In this document: piece by piece, positions 28,061 to 35,523 of the stretch
Layout: each line of letters opens with the position of its first letter
Numbering within the stretch: position 1 is the first letter of the stretch
DNA from: Parvibaculum sp.
Lineage (GTDB): Bacteria > Pseudomonadota > Alphaproteobacteria > Parvibaculales > Parvibaculaceae
Assembly (NCBI RefSeq): GCF_030651915.1
Contig: NZ_JAUSBV010000010.1
Span: 372,001-436,000 of the forward strand
Direction: 5' to 3'
Length of the DNA: 64,000 nt
Position numbers and translations under genes: made by a program
Notes under the pieces: model-generated
Seen by the model: only the letters and a program-made list of their open reading frames with translations
Told to the model about the DNA's origin: nothing
Database searches by the model: none

Positions 28061-29617
28061 ATGAGCGCGCCAAAGGCTTTTTACATCACGACGCCGATCT
28101 ATTACGTCAATGACGTGCCGCATATCGGGCATGCCTATACGACGCTGGCGTGCGATGTGCTGGCGCGGTTCAAGCGGCTCGACGGCTTCGACGTCAAGTT
28201 TCTGACCGGCACCGACGAGCATGGACAGAAGGTCGAAAAGGCCGCGGCGCTGGCGGGCGTGACACCGCAGCAATTCACCGACCGCGTGTCGAAGAATTTC
28301 TTCGATCTTTGCGAGACGTTGAATTTTTCCAATGACGACTTCATCCGCACGACCGAACCGCGCCATGCCGCCGCGTGCCAGGCCCTGTGGAAGCGTATGG
28401 AGGAGAATGGCCATATCTATCTCGGTTCCTATGCCGGGTGGTATGCCGTGCGCGACGAAGCATTCTATGACGAGGACGAACTGACCGCCGGCCCGAACGG
28501 CAAGAAGATCGCGCCGACGGGCGCCGAGTGCGAATGGGTGGAGGAGCCGTCCTATTTCTTCCGGTTGTCGGCATGGGCGGAGCCGCTGCTCGAATTCTAC
28601 GCGGCGCATCCCGATTTCATCGCGCCCGCAAGCCGGCGCAACGAGGTCGTCAGTTTCGTCAAAGGGGGTCTGCGGGATCTCTCGATCAGCCGTACGACCT
28701 TTGACTGGGGCATACCTGTGCCGGGCGACGAAAATCACATCATGTATGTCTGGCTCGACGCGTTGACCAACTACATGACCGCCGTCGGCTATCCCGATAC
28801 CGAGAACGAGCAGTACAAGCGCTACTGGCCCGCCGACCTGCATGTGATCGGCAAGGATATTCTGCGCTTCCATACGGTCTACTGGCCGGCCTTCCTGCTG
28901 GCCGCGGAACTGCCGACACCCAAGCGCGTGTTCGCGCATGGCTGGTGGACCATCGAAGGGCAGAAAATGTCGAAATCGCTCGGCAACGTCATCGCACCGG
29001 ATCATCTGGTGGCGACCTACGGGCGCGATGCGTCGCGCTATTTCCTGCTGCGCGAAGTGCCATTCGGTAATGACGGCGACTTCTCTCATACTTCGATCGT
29101 GCACCGGACCAATGGCGACCTCGCCAACGATCTCGGCAATCTGGTGCAGCGTGTGCTCAGCATGATCGCCAAGAATTGCGGAGCGGCGGTGCCGGAACCG
29201 GGCGCTTTCAGCGATGCCGACAAGGCGCTGCTGGCGACCGCGCATGGGCTTCTTGACCGGGTGCGAGCCGAATTCGACGCACAGGCCTTCCACAAGGGGC
29301 TCGAGGCGATCTGGGGGTTGTGCGGCGACGCCAACCGCTATGTCGACGAGCAGGCGCCCTGGACCTTGCGCAAGACCGATCCGCCGCGCATGGCGACCGT
29401 GCTCTATGTGCTGGCCGAGGCAATCCGGCATATCGGCATTCTGGTGCAGCCGGTGATGCCGGAAGCGTCGGCGAAGATCCTCGACCAGCTGGCGCTGGGG
29501 CCCGAGACGCGCGGCTTCGGCACGCTGGGGCCGCAGGGCGCGCTGAAGCCCGGGACGGCGCTGCCGGCGCCCCAGGGCGTGTTTCCGCGCTATGTGGAGC
29601 CGGAGGCGGCATCGTGA
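28061..29617 (+). CDS. metG: Methionine--tRNA ligase
   Basis: A 518-aa class I synthetase that charges tRNA-Met. The HIGH motif is DVPHIGHAYTT near residue 19 and the KMSKS loop is QKMSKSLGN near residue 307. The zinc-knuckle cysteines of the long E. coli form are not seen, in line with the short MetG type common in alphaproteobacteria. No C-terminal tRNA-binding extension is present. I start at ATG 28061; upstream in-frame codons from 28016 do not resemble the family. It overlaps tatD by GTGA. Confidence 0.94.
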   Translation: MSAPKAFYITTPIYYVNDVPHIGHAYTTLACDVLARFKRLDGFDVKFLTGTDEHGQKVEKAAALAGVTPQQFTDRVSKNFFDLCETLNFSNDDFIRTTEPRHAAACQALWKRMEENGHIYLGSYAGWYAVRDEAFYDEDELTAGPNGKKIAPTGAECEWVEEPSYFFRLSAWAEPLLEFYAAHPDFIAPASRRNEVVSFVKGGLRDLSISRTTFDWGIPVPGDENHIMYVWLDALTNYMTAVGYPDTENEQYKRYWPADLHVIGKDILRFHTVYWPAFLLAAELPTPKRVFAHGWWTIEGQKMSKSLGNVIAPDHLVATYGRDASRYFLLREVPFGNDGDFSHTSIVHRTNGDLANDLGNLVQRVLSMIAKNCGAAVPEPGAFSDADKALLATAHGLLDRVRAEFDAQAFHKGLEAIWGLCGDANRYVDEQAPWTLRKTDPPRMATVLYVLAEAIRHIGILVQPVMPEASAKILDQLALGPETRGFGTLGPQGALKPGTALPAPQGVFPRYVEPEAAS

Positions 29618-30420
29618 CCTTTCCCGTGTTGATCGACAGTCATTGCCATCTCGACTTTCCGGATTTCGGGCCGGAGGTCGAGGATGTCGTCGCGCGCGCC
29701 CATGCGGCGGGTGTGGGGCTGATGATGACGATTTCGACCAAAGTCAGCGAGTTCGAGCGGGTGAGGGCGGTGGCGGAGCGATTTCCGCATGTCTTCTGCA
29801 CGGTCGGCATTCACCCGCATGAAGCGGCCTCGGAGCCCGAGACGGATACAGCGACACTGATCGAGATGGCCAAGCATCCGAAGGTGGTCGGCATCGGCGA
29901 GACCGGGCTCGACTATTATTACGAGCACAGCCCCCGCGAAGCGCAGCAGCGGAGCTTCCGCGCCCATATTGCGGCGGCGCGCGAGACCGGACTGCCGCTT
30001 GTCGTGCATACGCGCGACGCCGACGCGGACATGATTCAGATTCTGGATGAAGAAACGGGGAAGGGCGCTTTCCCCGGGTTGCTGCATTGCTTCAGCTCGG
30101 GGCCGCAACTGGCTGAAAAGGCTCTCGAACTGGGCCTTTATATTTCGCTCTCCGGCATCCTGACTTTCAAGACCGCGGATGAGCTGCGCGCAACCGCCGC
30201 GAAGGTGCCGATGACGCGGCTGCTGGTCGAGACCGATGCGCCTTATCTCGCGCCGGTGCCGAAGCGCGGCAAGCGCAACGAGCCGGCTTTCGTGGTGCAT
30301 ACGGCGGCGAAGCTGGCCGAGGTCAAAGGCGTAACGGCGGCCGAGCTGGCCGAGGCGACGACCGCGAATTTCCTGCGGCTGTTTTCGCGCGTGCCGGCCG
30401 ACGCGGTGCGGCGCGGATGA
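29614..30420 (+). CDS. tatD: TatD family metal-dependent hydrolase (DNase)
   Basis: A 268-aa TIM-barrel amidohydrolase-like protein. Metal-binding motifs are DSHCHLDF at the N terminus, GIGETGLDYYYEHS, PLVVHTRDADAD, LLHCFSSG and LLVETDAPYLAP. Family members are 3'-5' exonucleases or DNA-repair nucleases. The GTG start at 29614 overlaps the metG stop, and the end overlaps the next gene by ATGA, so the three genes form one coupled operon, as in many proteobacteria. Confidence 0.92.
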   Translation: MTFPVLIDSHCHLDFPDFGPEVEDVVARAHAAGVGLMMTISTKVSEFERVRAVAERFPHVFCTVGIHPHEAASEPETDTATLIEMAKHPKVVGIGETGLDYYYEHSPREAQQRSFRAHIAAARETGLPLVVHTRDADADMIQILDEETGKGAFPGLLHCFSSGPQLAEKALELGLYISLSGILTFKTADELRATAAKVPMTRLLVETDAPYLAPVPKRGKRNEPAFVVHTAAKLAEVKGVTAAELAEATTANFLRLFSRVPADAVRRG

Positions 30421-31235
30421 AGCTCCGGGCGACCATTCTCGGCAGCGGCTCGTCGGGCGGCGTGCCGCGCATCGGACCCGGTGGCGGGCATTGGGGCGCC
30501 TGCGACCCGAAGGAGCCGAAGAACCGGCGGCGGCGCTGCTCGCTGCTGGTCGAGCAATGGGACCGAAACCCGGCCGAAAAGACCGTGGTGCTGGTCGACA
30601 CCTCACCCGACATGCGCGAACAGTTGATCGATGCCGGGGTGGGGCCGATCCATGGCGTGCTGTTCACGCATGACCATGCCGACCAGAGCCATGGCATCGA
30701 CGATCTCCGCATGGTGGCGATCAACCAGCGCCGCCGCGTCGATTGCTGGATGGACGGGCCGACCAGCGAGACGTTGCTCAACCGCTTCGGATATTGTTTT
30801 CGCGAGAAGCCCGGGGCCGGTTACCCGCCGATCCTCAACCATCACTTGATCGAGGAGCCGGGAAGGGCGCTGCATATCGAAGGACCGGGCGGCACCGTTG
30901 TGGCGCTGCCATTCGACCAGGATCACGGCAATATCCGCTCGCTGGGCTTCCGCTTCGGACCGCTGGCCTATTCGGCCGATGCGGTTGGCATTCCGGATGA
31001 GAGTTTCGCGCTACTGGACGGAATTCACTGCTGGATCGTCGATGCGCTGCGCTATGCACCGCATCCAACGCATGCGCATGTCGAGATGGCGCTTCAATGG
31101 CTGAAGCGGGCCGGGGTGCCTCAAGGCGTGCTGACCAATCTGCATGTCGATCTCGACTACCAGACGCTGAAAGCCGAGCTGCCGGCGGGCGTCGAACCCG
31201 CCTATGACGGCATGGCGCTGGAGTTCGAGTTCTGA
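30417..31235 (+). CDS. MBL-fold hydrolase (PhnP/YycJ-like phosphodiesterase)
   Basis: A 272-aa metallo-beta-lactamase-fold protein. The metal motif is FTHDHADQSHGIDDLR (HxHxDxxxG), and a later His is in YAPHPTHAHVEMAL. The N terminus ILGSGSSGGVPRIG is typical of the phosphoribosyl-1,2-cyclic-phosphate phosphodiesterase-like group that follows tatD in alphaproteobacteria. Its true substrate there is uncertain; no phn genes are near. The ATG overlaps the tatD stop. Confidence 0.86.
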   Translation: MKLRATILGSGSSGGVPRIGPGGGHWGACDPKEPKNRRRRCSLLVEQWDRNPAEKTVVLVDTSPDMREQLIDAGVGPIHGVLFTHDHADQSHGIDDLRMVAINQRRRVDCWMDGPTSETLLNRFGYCFREKPGAGYPPILNHHLIEEPGRALHIEGPGGTVVALPFDQDHGNIRSLGFRFGPLAYSADAVGIPDESFALLDGIHCWIVDALRYAPHPTHAHVEMALQWLKRAGVPQGVLTNLHVDLDYQTLKAELPAGVEPAYDGMALEFEF

Positions 31236-31244
31236 ATAGCAAAC

Positions 31245-31270
31245 GGCGCGGGAGCCTGAACTCCCGCGCC
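31245..31270. terminator. Bidirectional terminator between convergent genes
   Basis: GGCGCGGGAG and CTCCCGCGCC form a perfect 10-bp stem with a 6-base loop, 9 bases after the MBL-gene stop and 28 bases past the end of the convergent small exported protein gene. A strong GC stem without a long T-run. Confidence 0.65.
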
Positions 31271-31298
31271 GAATGGTCGTGACAGGCTCGATTTGGGC

Positions 31299-31622
31299 TT
31301 AGTAAGCCGCTTCTTCGTCGATCACTGCGCCGGTATGGGTATCGAGCGTCACCTGGACGCGCGCGCCATCGAGATTGGTGGCGGTGAAGGACTGCTGGCC
31401 TTCGACTTCGGCATCGCCTTCGGCCTCAATGGGCTCGATGTCGCTGTAGCCCAATGCCTGAAGCTGCGCGATGGGGTCGACCTCGAGCATCGGCTCGGTG
31501 GCGGCCGCATCCGGCGCGCCCGGCATGCCGGGCTGCAATGCGTCGCCCTCGGCGAGGGCGGGAGACGCCAACAGCGCAATGCTGGCCGCGCCTGCGAGAA
31601 GGGTCTTGCTGAACCGGGTCAT
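31299..31622 (-). CDS. Small exported protein, paralogue A
   Basis: A 107-aa protein with a clear signal peptide (MTRFSKTLLAGAASIALLASPALAEG). A Pro/Ala-rich linker leads to a conserved C-terminal module starting LQALGYSDIEPIEAEGDAE and ending LDTHTGAVIDEE. It reads like half of a PepSY-type domain. The same module is present in the gene at 31936-32436, and the leader and upstream DNA are also duplicated. Function unknown; a periplasmic inhibitor or sensor role is only a guess. Confidence 0.7.
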   Translation of the reverse strand: MTRFSKTLLAGAASIALLASPALAEGDALQPGMPGAPDAAATEPMLEVDPIAQLQALGYSDIEPIEAEGDAEVEGQQSFTATNLDGARVQVTLDTHTGAVIDEEAAY

Positions 31623-31935
31623 ATCAAACCTCCAGTCGTTGCGCCCCCAGGCAGCCCTGACAAGAGGGATCTAATATTCGGCGTGGCGAGATCAACCCGA
31701 TCATGAAATGACCCCATGTTGGGCAAGAATATGCAGCGATAAAAAGCGCTTACTATTTTTGCCGTACCAAACCGATCCCGGTTTCTATTGGGTTTTCGAC
31801 GCTTCCGGTTGGACATTACGGAGACATCATTCAAATCGTCCGCAATCCCGCGCCATGAATGCAGACGGCGCGGAAGCCGAAGCTTCCGCGCCGTTGTTCG
31901 TTGTTTGCTGTTCGTGGCTTGCGCCGGGAAGCGGA
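31623..31935. promoter_or_regulatory. Gene-free gap: duplicated upstream region A plus a hairpin
   Basis: No gene is seen. The first 120 bases are a diverged copy of the DNA upstream of paralogue B (shared words such as CCTCCAGTCGTTG, GCCCCCA, GAAATGACC and AATATGCAG, compare 32445-32560), so they probably hold its promoter and ribosome site. A strong stem, CGGCGCGGAAGC paired with GCTTCCGCGCCG (31866-31893), is the likely terminator of paralogue B. Confidence 0.5.
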
Positions 31936-32436
31936 TTATTCAGCCGGCTCTTCGCCGATCACAATGCCGGTGGCCGTGTCGACAAGCAGGTTGACGCGCG
32001 CGCCGTCGGGGTTGGTGGCGGTCACATTGGCCTGACCTTCGGCGGCAGCGTCACCCTGGGCCTCGACGGGCTCGATGTCGCTGTAGCCGAGGGCCTGAAG
32101 GCGGGTCAGGTGCTCGACGGCAAGTTCGCGCGGAAGGGCGGAACGGTCGCTGCCGAGCGTGGTGCCGCCGCTGGCCTGACCGGCCGTGCCGACCGCATCG
32201 GAGGCGGTTGTCCGGCCGGTGTCCATGACGTCATGCGCCTTGTCCGCGGCATTCGGCAGACCAGCCGCGCCCGAACCTGAGGCGCCGCCCTTGGCACCAG
32301 CGGAGATACCACCCGCGGGGGTGCCGATTTCGGCGCCGACGCCGGCGCCGACACCGACTCCCGCGGCCAGCACGGGCGAGGCCATCAAAGCGACACTGGC
32401 AGTGCCGGCGAGAAGAAGCTTCGTGAACCGGGTCAT
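31936..32436 (-). CDS. Small exported protein, paralogue B
   Basis: A 166-aa exported protein with a signal peptide matching paralogue A (MTRFTKLLLAGTASVALMASPVLA). A Gly/Ala-rich low-complexity stretch of about 70 residues is unique to this copy. The conserved C-terminal module follows (LQALGYSDIEPVEAQGDAA to DTATGIVIGEE). The pair arose by tandem duplication including the promoter region. It is the last host gene before the dif-like site. Function unknown. Confidence 0.7.
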   Translation of the reverse strand: MTRFTKLLLAGTASVALMASPVLAAGVGVGAGVGAEIGTPAGGISAGAKGGASGSGAAGLPNAADKAHDVMDTGRTTASDAVGTAGQASGGTTLGSDRSALPRELAVEHLTRLQALGYSDIEPVEAQGDAAAEGQANVTATNPDGARVNLLVDTATGIVIGEEPAE

Positions 32437-32692
32437 ACGTTAGTCCTCCAGTCGTTGTGCCCCCAAAGCACCCTGGCGGTTCGTATTTGAAGGCTTCAGA
32501 CCAGCAGGTCAACCCAATCACGAAATGACCTTATGTAAGGCGATAATATGCAGGCGCGTTATTCGGCATTATATTTGTTATTACGTTGCGGTAAGTGACG
32601 GAACAACTTGCGTTTTGCTTTATGAAGGAACGTGATTACGGGTATTTACCGGGTGAGACTTCGGGACGCGCTGGCTCAAATATGACGTTATA
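32437..32692. promoter_or_regulatory. Gene-free gap: duplicated upstream region B and dif flank
   Basis: No gene is seen. The part next to the gene is the second copy of the duplicated promoter region. Towards the dif-like site the DNA becomes A/T-rich (TTATTCGGCATTATATTTG). A 7-bp inverted repeat, TATGACG (32681-32687) with CGTCATA (32696-32702), runs into the dif-like site. Confidence 0.45.
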
Positions 32693-32720
32693 TTTCGTCA
32701 TAATATATATTATCGGCGAA
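32693..32720. other. Left attachment site: complete dif-like XerC/XerD site
   Basis: A 28-base site with an 11-6-11 layout as in dif. TTTCGTCATAA (32693-32703) is followed by the centre TATATA (32704-32709) and TTATCGGCGAA (32710-32720). Read on the minus strand, the right arm TTATGACGAAA resembles XerD arms (TTATG...AAA) and the left arm ends in the expected ATAA. From the centre onwards 16 of 17 bases match the right end of the provirus (43492-43508). Host flank on the left, provirus on the right. Confidence 0.75.
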
Positions 32721-32780
32721 CGAGCTTGACACAAGACAAAGCAAAATCAAGCACCTAGTAACCGTGTCCGGCTATACTCT

Positions 32781-33284
32781 ATGGAAAATGTGACGTTACC
32801 CCAAAAAAAACTGGAGACGTTCGCCATAAGCGAATACGCAGCCGCACAATCCACCCTCTCCAGTTCTCAAATCGCAAAATCTCTCGACGCCGCCGCCGAC
32901 GCACTGGAGGCAGAGGCCCGGCGATTGCGCCGGAACGCGGCCGAGCTGCGGGACCATATCGACCGGCAACGCCGCCTGACAGAGCTGCGCCACCGCGCCC
33001 GCGCGGCGGCCGTCGCCGCGTCCAGGAGCGGCCGGGACTTCGGTACGGCCGCACACGAGATCGCCCGGCAGACCGGCGCACCTATCGAGGCCGTCATACA
33101 GATCATGGAAGTCGAGTGGCGGAAGACGGGCCGCGAACGCCTCGCCCTGCGTAACGAGGCCATCATGCGCCTAAAGCGCCAAGGGCTCACCAATGCCCAG
33201 ATCGGCGAGCGGATCGGCCTGCACGAAAAGTCGGTCGCCCGAATTGGCGGCCGGATGCGCCGGAACATGGTCTACCGGGCGTGA
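32781..33284 (+). CDS. Provirus helix-turn-helix regulator with N-terminal coiled coil
   Basis: A 167-aa basic protein. Residues about 30-75 are a heptad-like Ala/Leu/Arg coiled coil (AADALEAEARRLRRNAAEL). The C-terminal third has a helix-turn-helix pattern (MRLKRQGLTNAQIGERIGLHEKSVARI), similar to sigma-70 region 4 or LuxR-type recognition helices. It is the first gene inside the left end and is transcribed rightwards, opposite to the structural operon, so it is a candidate repressor or switch. No ribosome site precedes ATG 32781; a TATACT box ends 2 bases before it, so a leaderless message or a slightly later start (GTG 32790) is possible. Confidence 0.65.
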   Translation: MENVTLPQKKLETFAISEYAAAQSTLSSSQIAKSLDAAADALEAEARRLRRNAAELRDHIDRQRRLTELRHRARAAAVAASRSGRDFGTAAHEIARQTGAPIEAVIQIMEVEWRKTGRERLALRNEAIMRLKRQGLTNAQIGERIGLHEKSVARIGGRMRRNMVYRA

Positions 33285-33354
33285 TTTACCATAGCTGTTC
33301 AGCTACCGTTCAGCCCGCCCGGCCAGAATGGGCTGACATTCCGAGGGGAACAAC

Positions 33355-33609
33355 ATGAGCCGTCTAGATCGCTTTGCCGAAGCCTACAGCGGCAAGAAAA
33401 TCCGTCAGGACCACCCGTTTCTCATGGGCGTTTATGTCGCCCTGATCTTCTTGGGCGGCTGGCTTGCCGCGCGCGAAGAATTTGAACCCATAGGCTGGGC
33501 GCTTGCCGCCGGGGCCGTGGCAGCGGCCGTGCAATGGTCATTGAATTCGATGAAAGAGGCATGGGCGGAAAGCGCCGGCGACAAGGACGACAGGAAGGAG
33601 CCCAAATGA
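33355..33609 (+). CDS. Provirus small membrane protein (84 aa)
   Basis: An 84-aa protein with two likely transmembrane helices, PFLMGVYVALIFLGGWLAA and IGWALAAGAVAAAVQWSL, and charged ends. Start ATG 33355 follows GAGGGGAAC. It overlaps the next gene by ATGA. It could be a holin-like or superinfection protein; nothing specific is recognised. Confidence 0.65.
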   Translation: MSRLDRFAEAYSGKKIRQDHPFLMGVYVALIFLGGWLAAREEFEPIGWALAAGAVAAAVQWSLNSMKEAWAESAGDKDDRKEPK

Positions 33610-34022
33610 GCCCTCTGTTAAAGCTTGCCCTCCCCCTCGCCGTGGCGGCCGTACTCATCAGCGGCCCAACCAGCGCCGCTGAGACCTGTTCTATCGAGCG
33701 GGCGGTCTATGAGGTCAAAGACACGGAAGGCGGATTCCGGACCTACATCACGATGACGCTCGACTACGCGGCAGACCCCGACCACCTGACAGCGACAATC
33801 TACAATCCGGACGGCAGCCCGGCCGACTCGGTGCAATTCCAGTGGGCGGGAGAGACGCCTTTCGAGGTGCGGACATCGGCCCGCCTGCTCACCTTCAGCA
33901 AGAACTTCGATTGGATGCCAATGCCCGAGATCGCGACCGACGCCGCGCCCTGGGCAATCGTGATACCAGCAGCCGGAGACGCGCGGCCAGAGATATGGAC
34001 GCTGTTCTTTTGTCAAAAATGA
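33606..34022 (+). CDS. Provirus exported protein, unknown function
   Basis: A 138-aa protein with a signal peptide (LLKLALPLAVAAVLISGPTSAAE) and a mature domain with two cysteines (ETCSIE and the C-terminal FFCQK) that may pair. The mature part is beta-rich (RTYITMTLDYAADPDHLTATIYN). Start ATG 33606 overlaps the upstream stop. Together with the membrane protein it may be a lysogenic-conversion or host-envelope factor, because it is expressed on the regulator's strand rather than with the virion genes. Confidence 0.6.
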   Translation: MSPLLKLALPLAVAAVLISGPTSAAETCSIERAVYEVKDTEGGFRTYITMTLDYAADPDHLTATIYNPDGSPADSVQFQWAGETPFEVRTSARLLTFSKNFDWMPMPEIATDAAPWAIVIPAAGDARPEIWTLFFCQK

Positions 34023-34061
34023 GAAAGGCCGCACATGATCGCGATCGCGTTGCGGCCTTTC
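34023..34061. terminator. Bidirectional terminator between the two provirus transcripts
   Basis: GAAAGGCCGCA and TGCGGCCTTTC form a perfect 11-bp stem, immediately after the stop of the rightward gene and 16 bases past the last leftward gene. The inner palindrome GATCGCGATC extends the structure. A/T-rich sequence follows on each side. Confidence 0.75.
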
Positions 34062-34076
34062 AATAAATTCAACACC

Positions 34077-34235
34077 TTAGCTGCGGCGGCGCCGGCGCTT
34101 CGCGGGTTTCCGTTTCGTCGCGGCCTTGGCCTTGACGATCCGGCCGCCGCGCACATAGCGGAAGCCCTTCTTCAGCGTCCCGTTTGCCTTTTTCGCGCCG
34201 CGCGCGCTCGCCTTCCGTTTGCGTCTAACCGCCAT
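34077..34235 (-). CDS. Provirus small, very basic protein (52 aa)
   Basis: A 52-aa protein rich in Arg, Lys and Ala (VRRKRKASARGAKK at the start, KPAKRRRRRS at the end). It has no hydrophobic core, so it is likely to bind the viral DNA or the inner membrane surface, like small basic virion peptides. It is the last gene of the leftward operon. ATG 34235 shares a base with the TGA of the upstream gene. Confidence 0.6.
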   Translation of the reverse strand: MAVRRKRKASARGAKKANGTLKKGFRYVRGGRIVKAKAATKRKPAKRRRRRS

Positions 34236-34408
34236 CACTTCCCACCTTTTGTTTGAAGCTGCACCACAAGTTTTTCCAGCGCCGCAAAGCCCAATTCGAT
34301 TGCGAAAACGCGGCGGTCGAGACGCCATAGCGCGATGACAAGTGCGATGGTTGCAGCATCGCCGCCCGTCGATAGAACCTCTCGCAACAAGACCGCGAAT
34401 TCAGGCAC
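34235..34408 (-). CDS. Provirus small membrane-associated protein (57 aa)
   Basis: A 57-aa frame starting at GTG 34408, 3 bases after the stop of the upstream gene and overlapping the next start as TGATG. It has a hydrophobic stretch (AATIALVIALWRL) and an amphipathic helix (AIELGFAALEKLVVQL). The tight coupling on both sides is the main evidence that it is real. Function unknown. Confidence 0.5.
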   Translation of the reverse strand: MPEFAVLLREVLSTGGDAATIALVIALWRLDRRVFAIELGFAALEKLVVQLQTKGGK

Positions 34409-34411
34409 GGC

Positions 34412-34612
34412 TCACCACCACTTCTGCGACTTGCCAACCAGAAAAATGCCGATGACGGCCGCAACGACCATCACATTCGAGACGCCCTCTTTCGTCGCCT
34501 CGTTCGCACCCTGATAGGTGCCGATTGTTGCGGCCGTGGTTTTCGACCCGGCCCACCATCCGGCGATTGCGCCGCCACCGGCGAGGATCGCGGGAGCAAG
34601 AAAAATTGGCAT
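34412..34612 (-). CDS. Provirus small membrane protein (66 aa)
   Basis: A 66-aa protein with two hydrophobic helices, PIFLAPAILAGGGAIAGWWAG and VSNVMVVAAVIGIFLVG. The Gly/Ala-rich first helix is like small proteins of internal virion membranes or holins. ATG 34612 overlaps the lysin stop (ATGA), which suggests it works with the lysin, for example as a holin. Confidence 0.6.
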   Translation of the reverse strand: MPIFLAPAILAGGGAIAGWWAGSKTTAATIGTYQGANEATKEGVSNVMVVAAVIGIFLVGKSQKWW

Positions 34613-35334
34613 CAGGGAACCCCTACCAAAAAAATGTGATTGCCGATTGTCAGTGACGACTTTGCGGCCGGAGCCCATGCGGGGCTCGCTTTGCGCGGGT
34701 TGTAGTAGTGATGTGCCCCGCCAGTCGGGTCCACAAGTCGCTCGGCAAGCGCGTCCTGGGCGACGGCCAGACACACCTTGAATGCGCTATTTGTGTCGGT
34801 AACCGACAGCGCGCGAAGCGAGTTCGCATCGGTGTCGCGATATTCGACGTTCCAGAGCGAGTACTGACGATTTTGCAGGCAGACAGCGCGCGCCGTGTTA
34901 GGCCATCGCCTATCCGCAACACGGTTCATGACCACCGCTGCAACCGCTTCGATGCCCCGCCGAGACTCACCAGCCGCTTCACCGAAAAGGGTTCGCGCCA
35001 GAACATCAAGCTCAGTCGCAGAGCGCGCGAAATCATCGAAATTCGACCAACCGAATGAACCGACGCGCGGGGCCGCCGCCTGTGCAGGTTGCCCCATGCT
35101 GAAAAACGAATTGACCAGATCGGCCGTGAACGGAAGCGCCATCGAGCTATCGCCCAGGTCAATCTTGTGGGGATTGCCTTGCACCGATCCGGGTTGCGTG
35201 ACCGGGTATACATTCGCAGCAGTGTTCGGCGCGGCAGGCGCAGGCGCAGGCGCAGCGCGGCGCGAGCGCAGCCATGACCATGCAATTGCAAAAACGCCCA
35301 TCACGAGAATTATATCTCCGCTCTTGTCACTCAT
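34612..35334 (-). CDS. Provirus membrane-anchored cell wall hydrolase, SleB family
   Basis: A 240-aa protein. An N-terminal hydrophobic segment (DIILVMGVFAIAWSWL) is followed by an Ala/Pro linker. The C-terminal half is a SleB/CwlJ hydrolase domain (LARTLFGEAAGESRRGIEAVAAVVMNR), with the catalytic Glu in GEA and the family end GGAHHYYNP. The predicted activity is cleavage of peptidoglycan as a lytic transglycosylase. The anchor suggests a virion-membrane enzyme used at entry and/or lysis, as in tailless membrane phages. Start ATG 35334 overlaps the upstream gene by 8 bases. Confidence 0.85.
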   Translation of the reverse strand: MSDKSGDIILVMGVFAIAWSWLRSRRAAPAPAPAAPNTAANVYPVTQPGSVQGNPHKIDLGDSSMALPFTADLVNSFFSMGQPAQAAAPRVGSFGWSNFDDFARSATELDVLARTLFGEAAGESRRGIEAVAAVVMNRVADRRWPNTARAVCLQNRQYSLWNVEYRDTDANSLRALSVTDTNSAFKVCLAVAQDALAERLVDPTGGAHHYYNPRKASPAWAPAAKSSLTIGNHIFLVGVP

Positions 35335-35515
35335 TTTCCGGTTTCGGCTCGAATGGCGCGGGCATTTCTTCGATGCGCTTGCCCTTCAAATTCGTTTTCA
35401 CCTTGTCACCCGGCGCGCGCATGTGTTCAACGCAGACCGGCGCTTCGTCGCCGTCGCTTTCAAAAACGCGAACCTCACCGGTCGGGAATTTCTGCACTAT
35501 GCGATTGTCTGCCAT
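35327..35515 (-). CDS. Provirus small hydrophilic protein (62 aa)
   Basis: A 62-aa charged protein starting MADNRIVQKFPTGEVRVFES and ending in a Pro/Glu-rich tail. It has no membrane segment. It lies between a beta-rich structural candidate and the lysin with tight spacing. Function unknown; it might be a small virion or assembly protein. Confidence 0.55.
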   Translation of the reverse strand: MADNRIVQKFPTGEVRVFESDGDEAPVCVEHMRAPGDKVKTNLKGKRIEEMPAPFEPKPENE

Positions 35516-35523
35516 TGTTCCGC

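Noticed and set aside
32725-32778. TTGACA (32725) and TATACT (32773) as one promoter.
   Set aside because: The spacing is 42 bases, far from 16-18. TATACT may still serve alone as an extended -10-like element.
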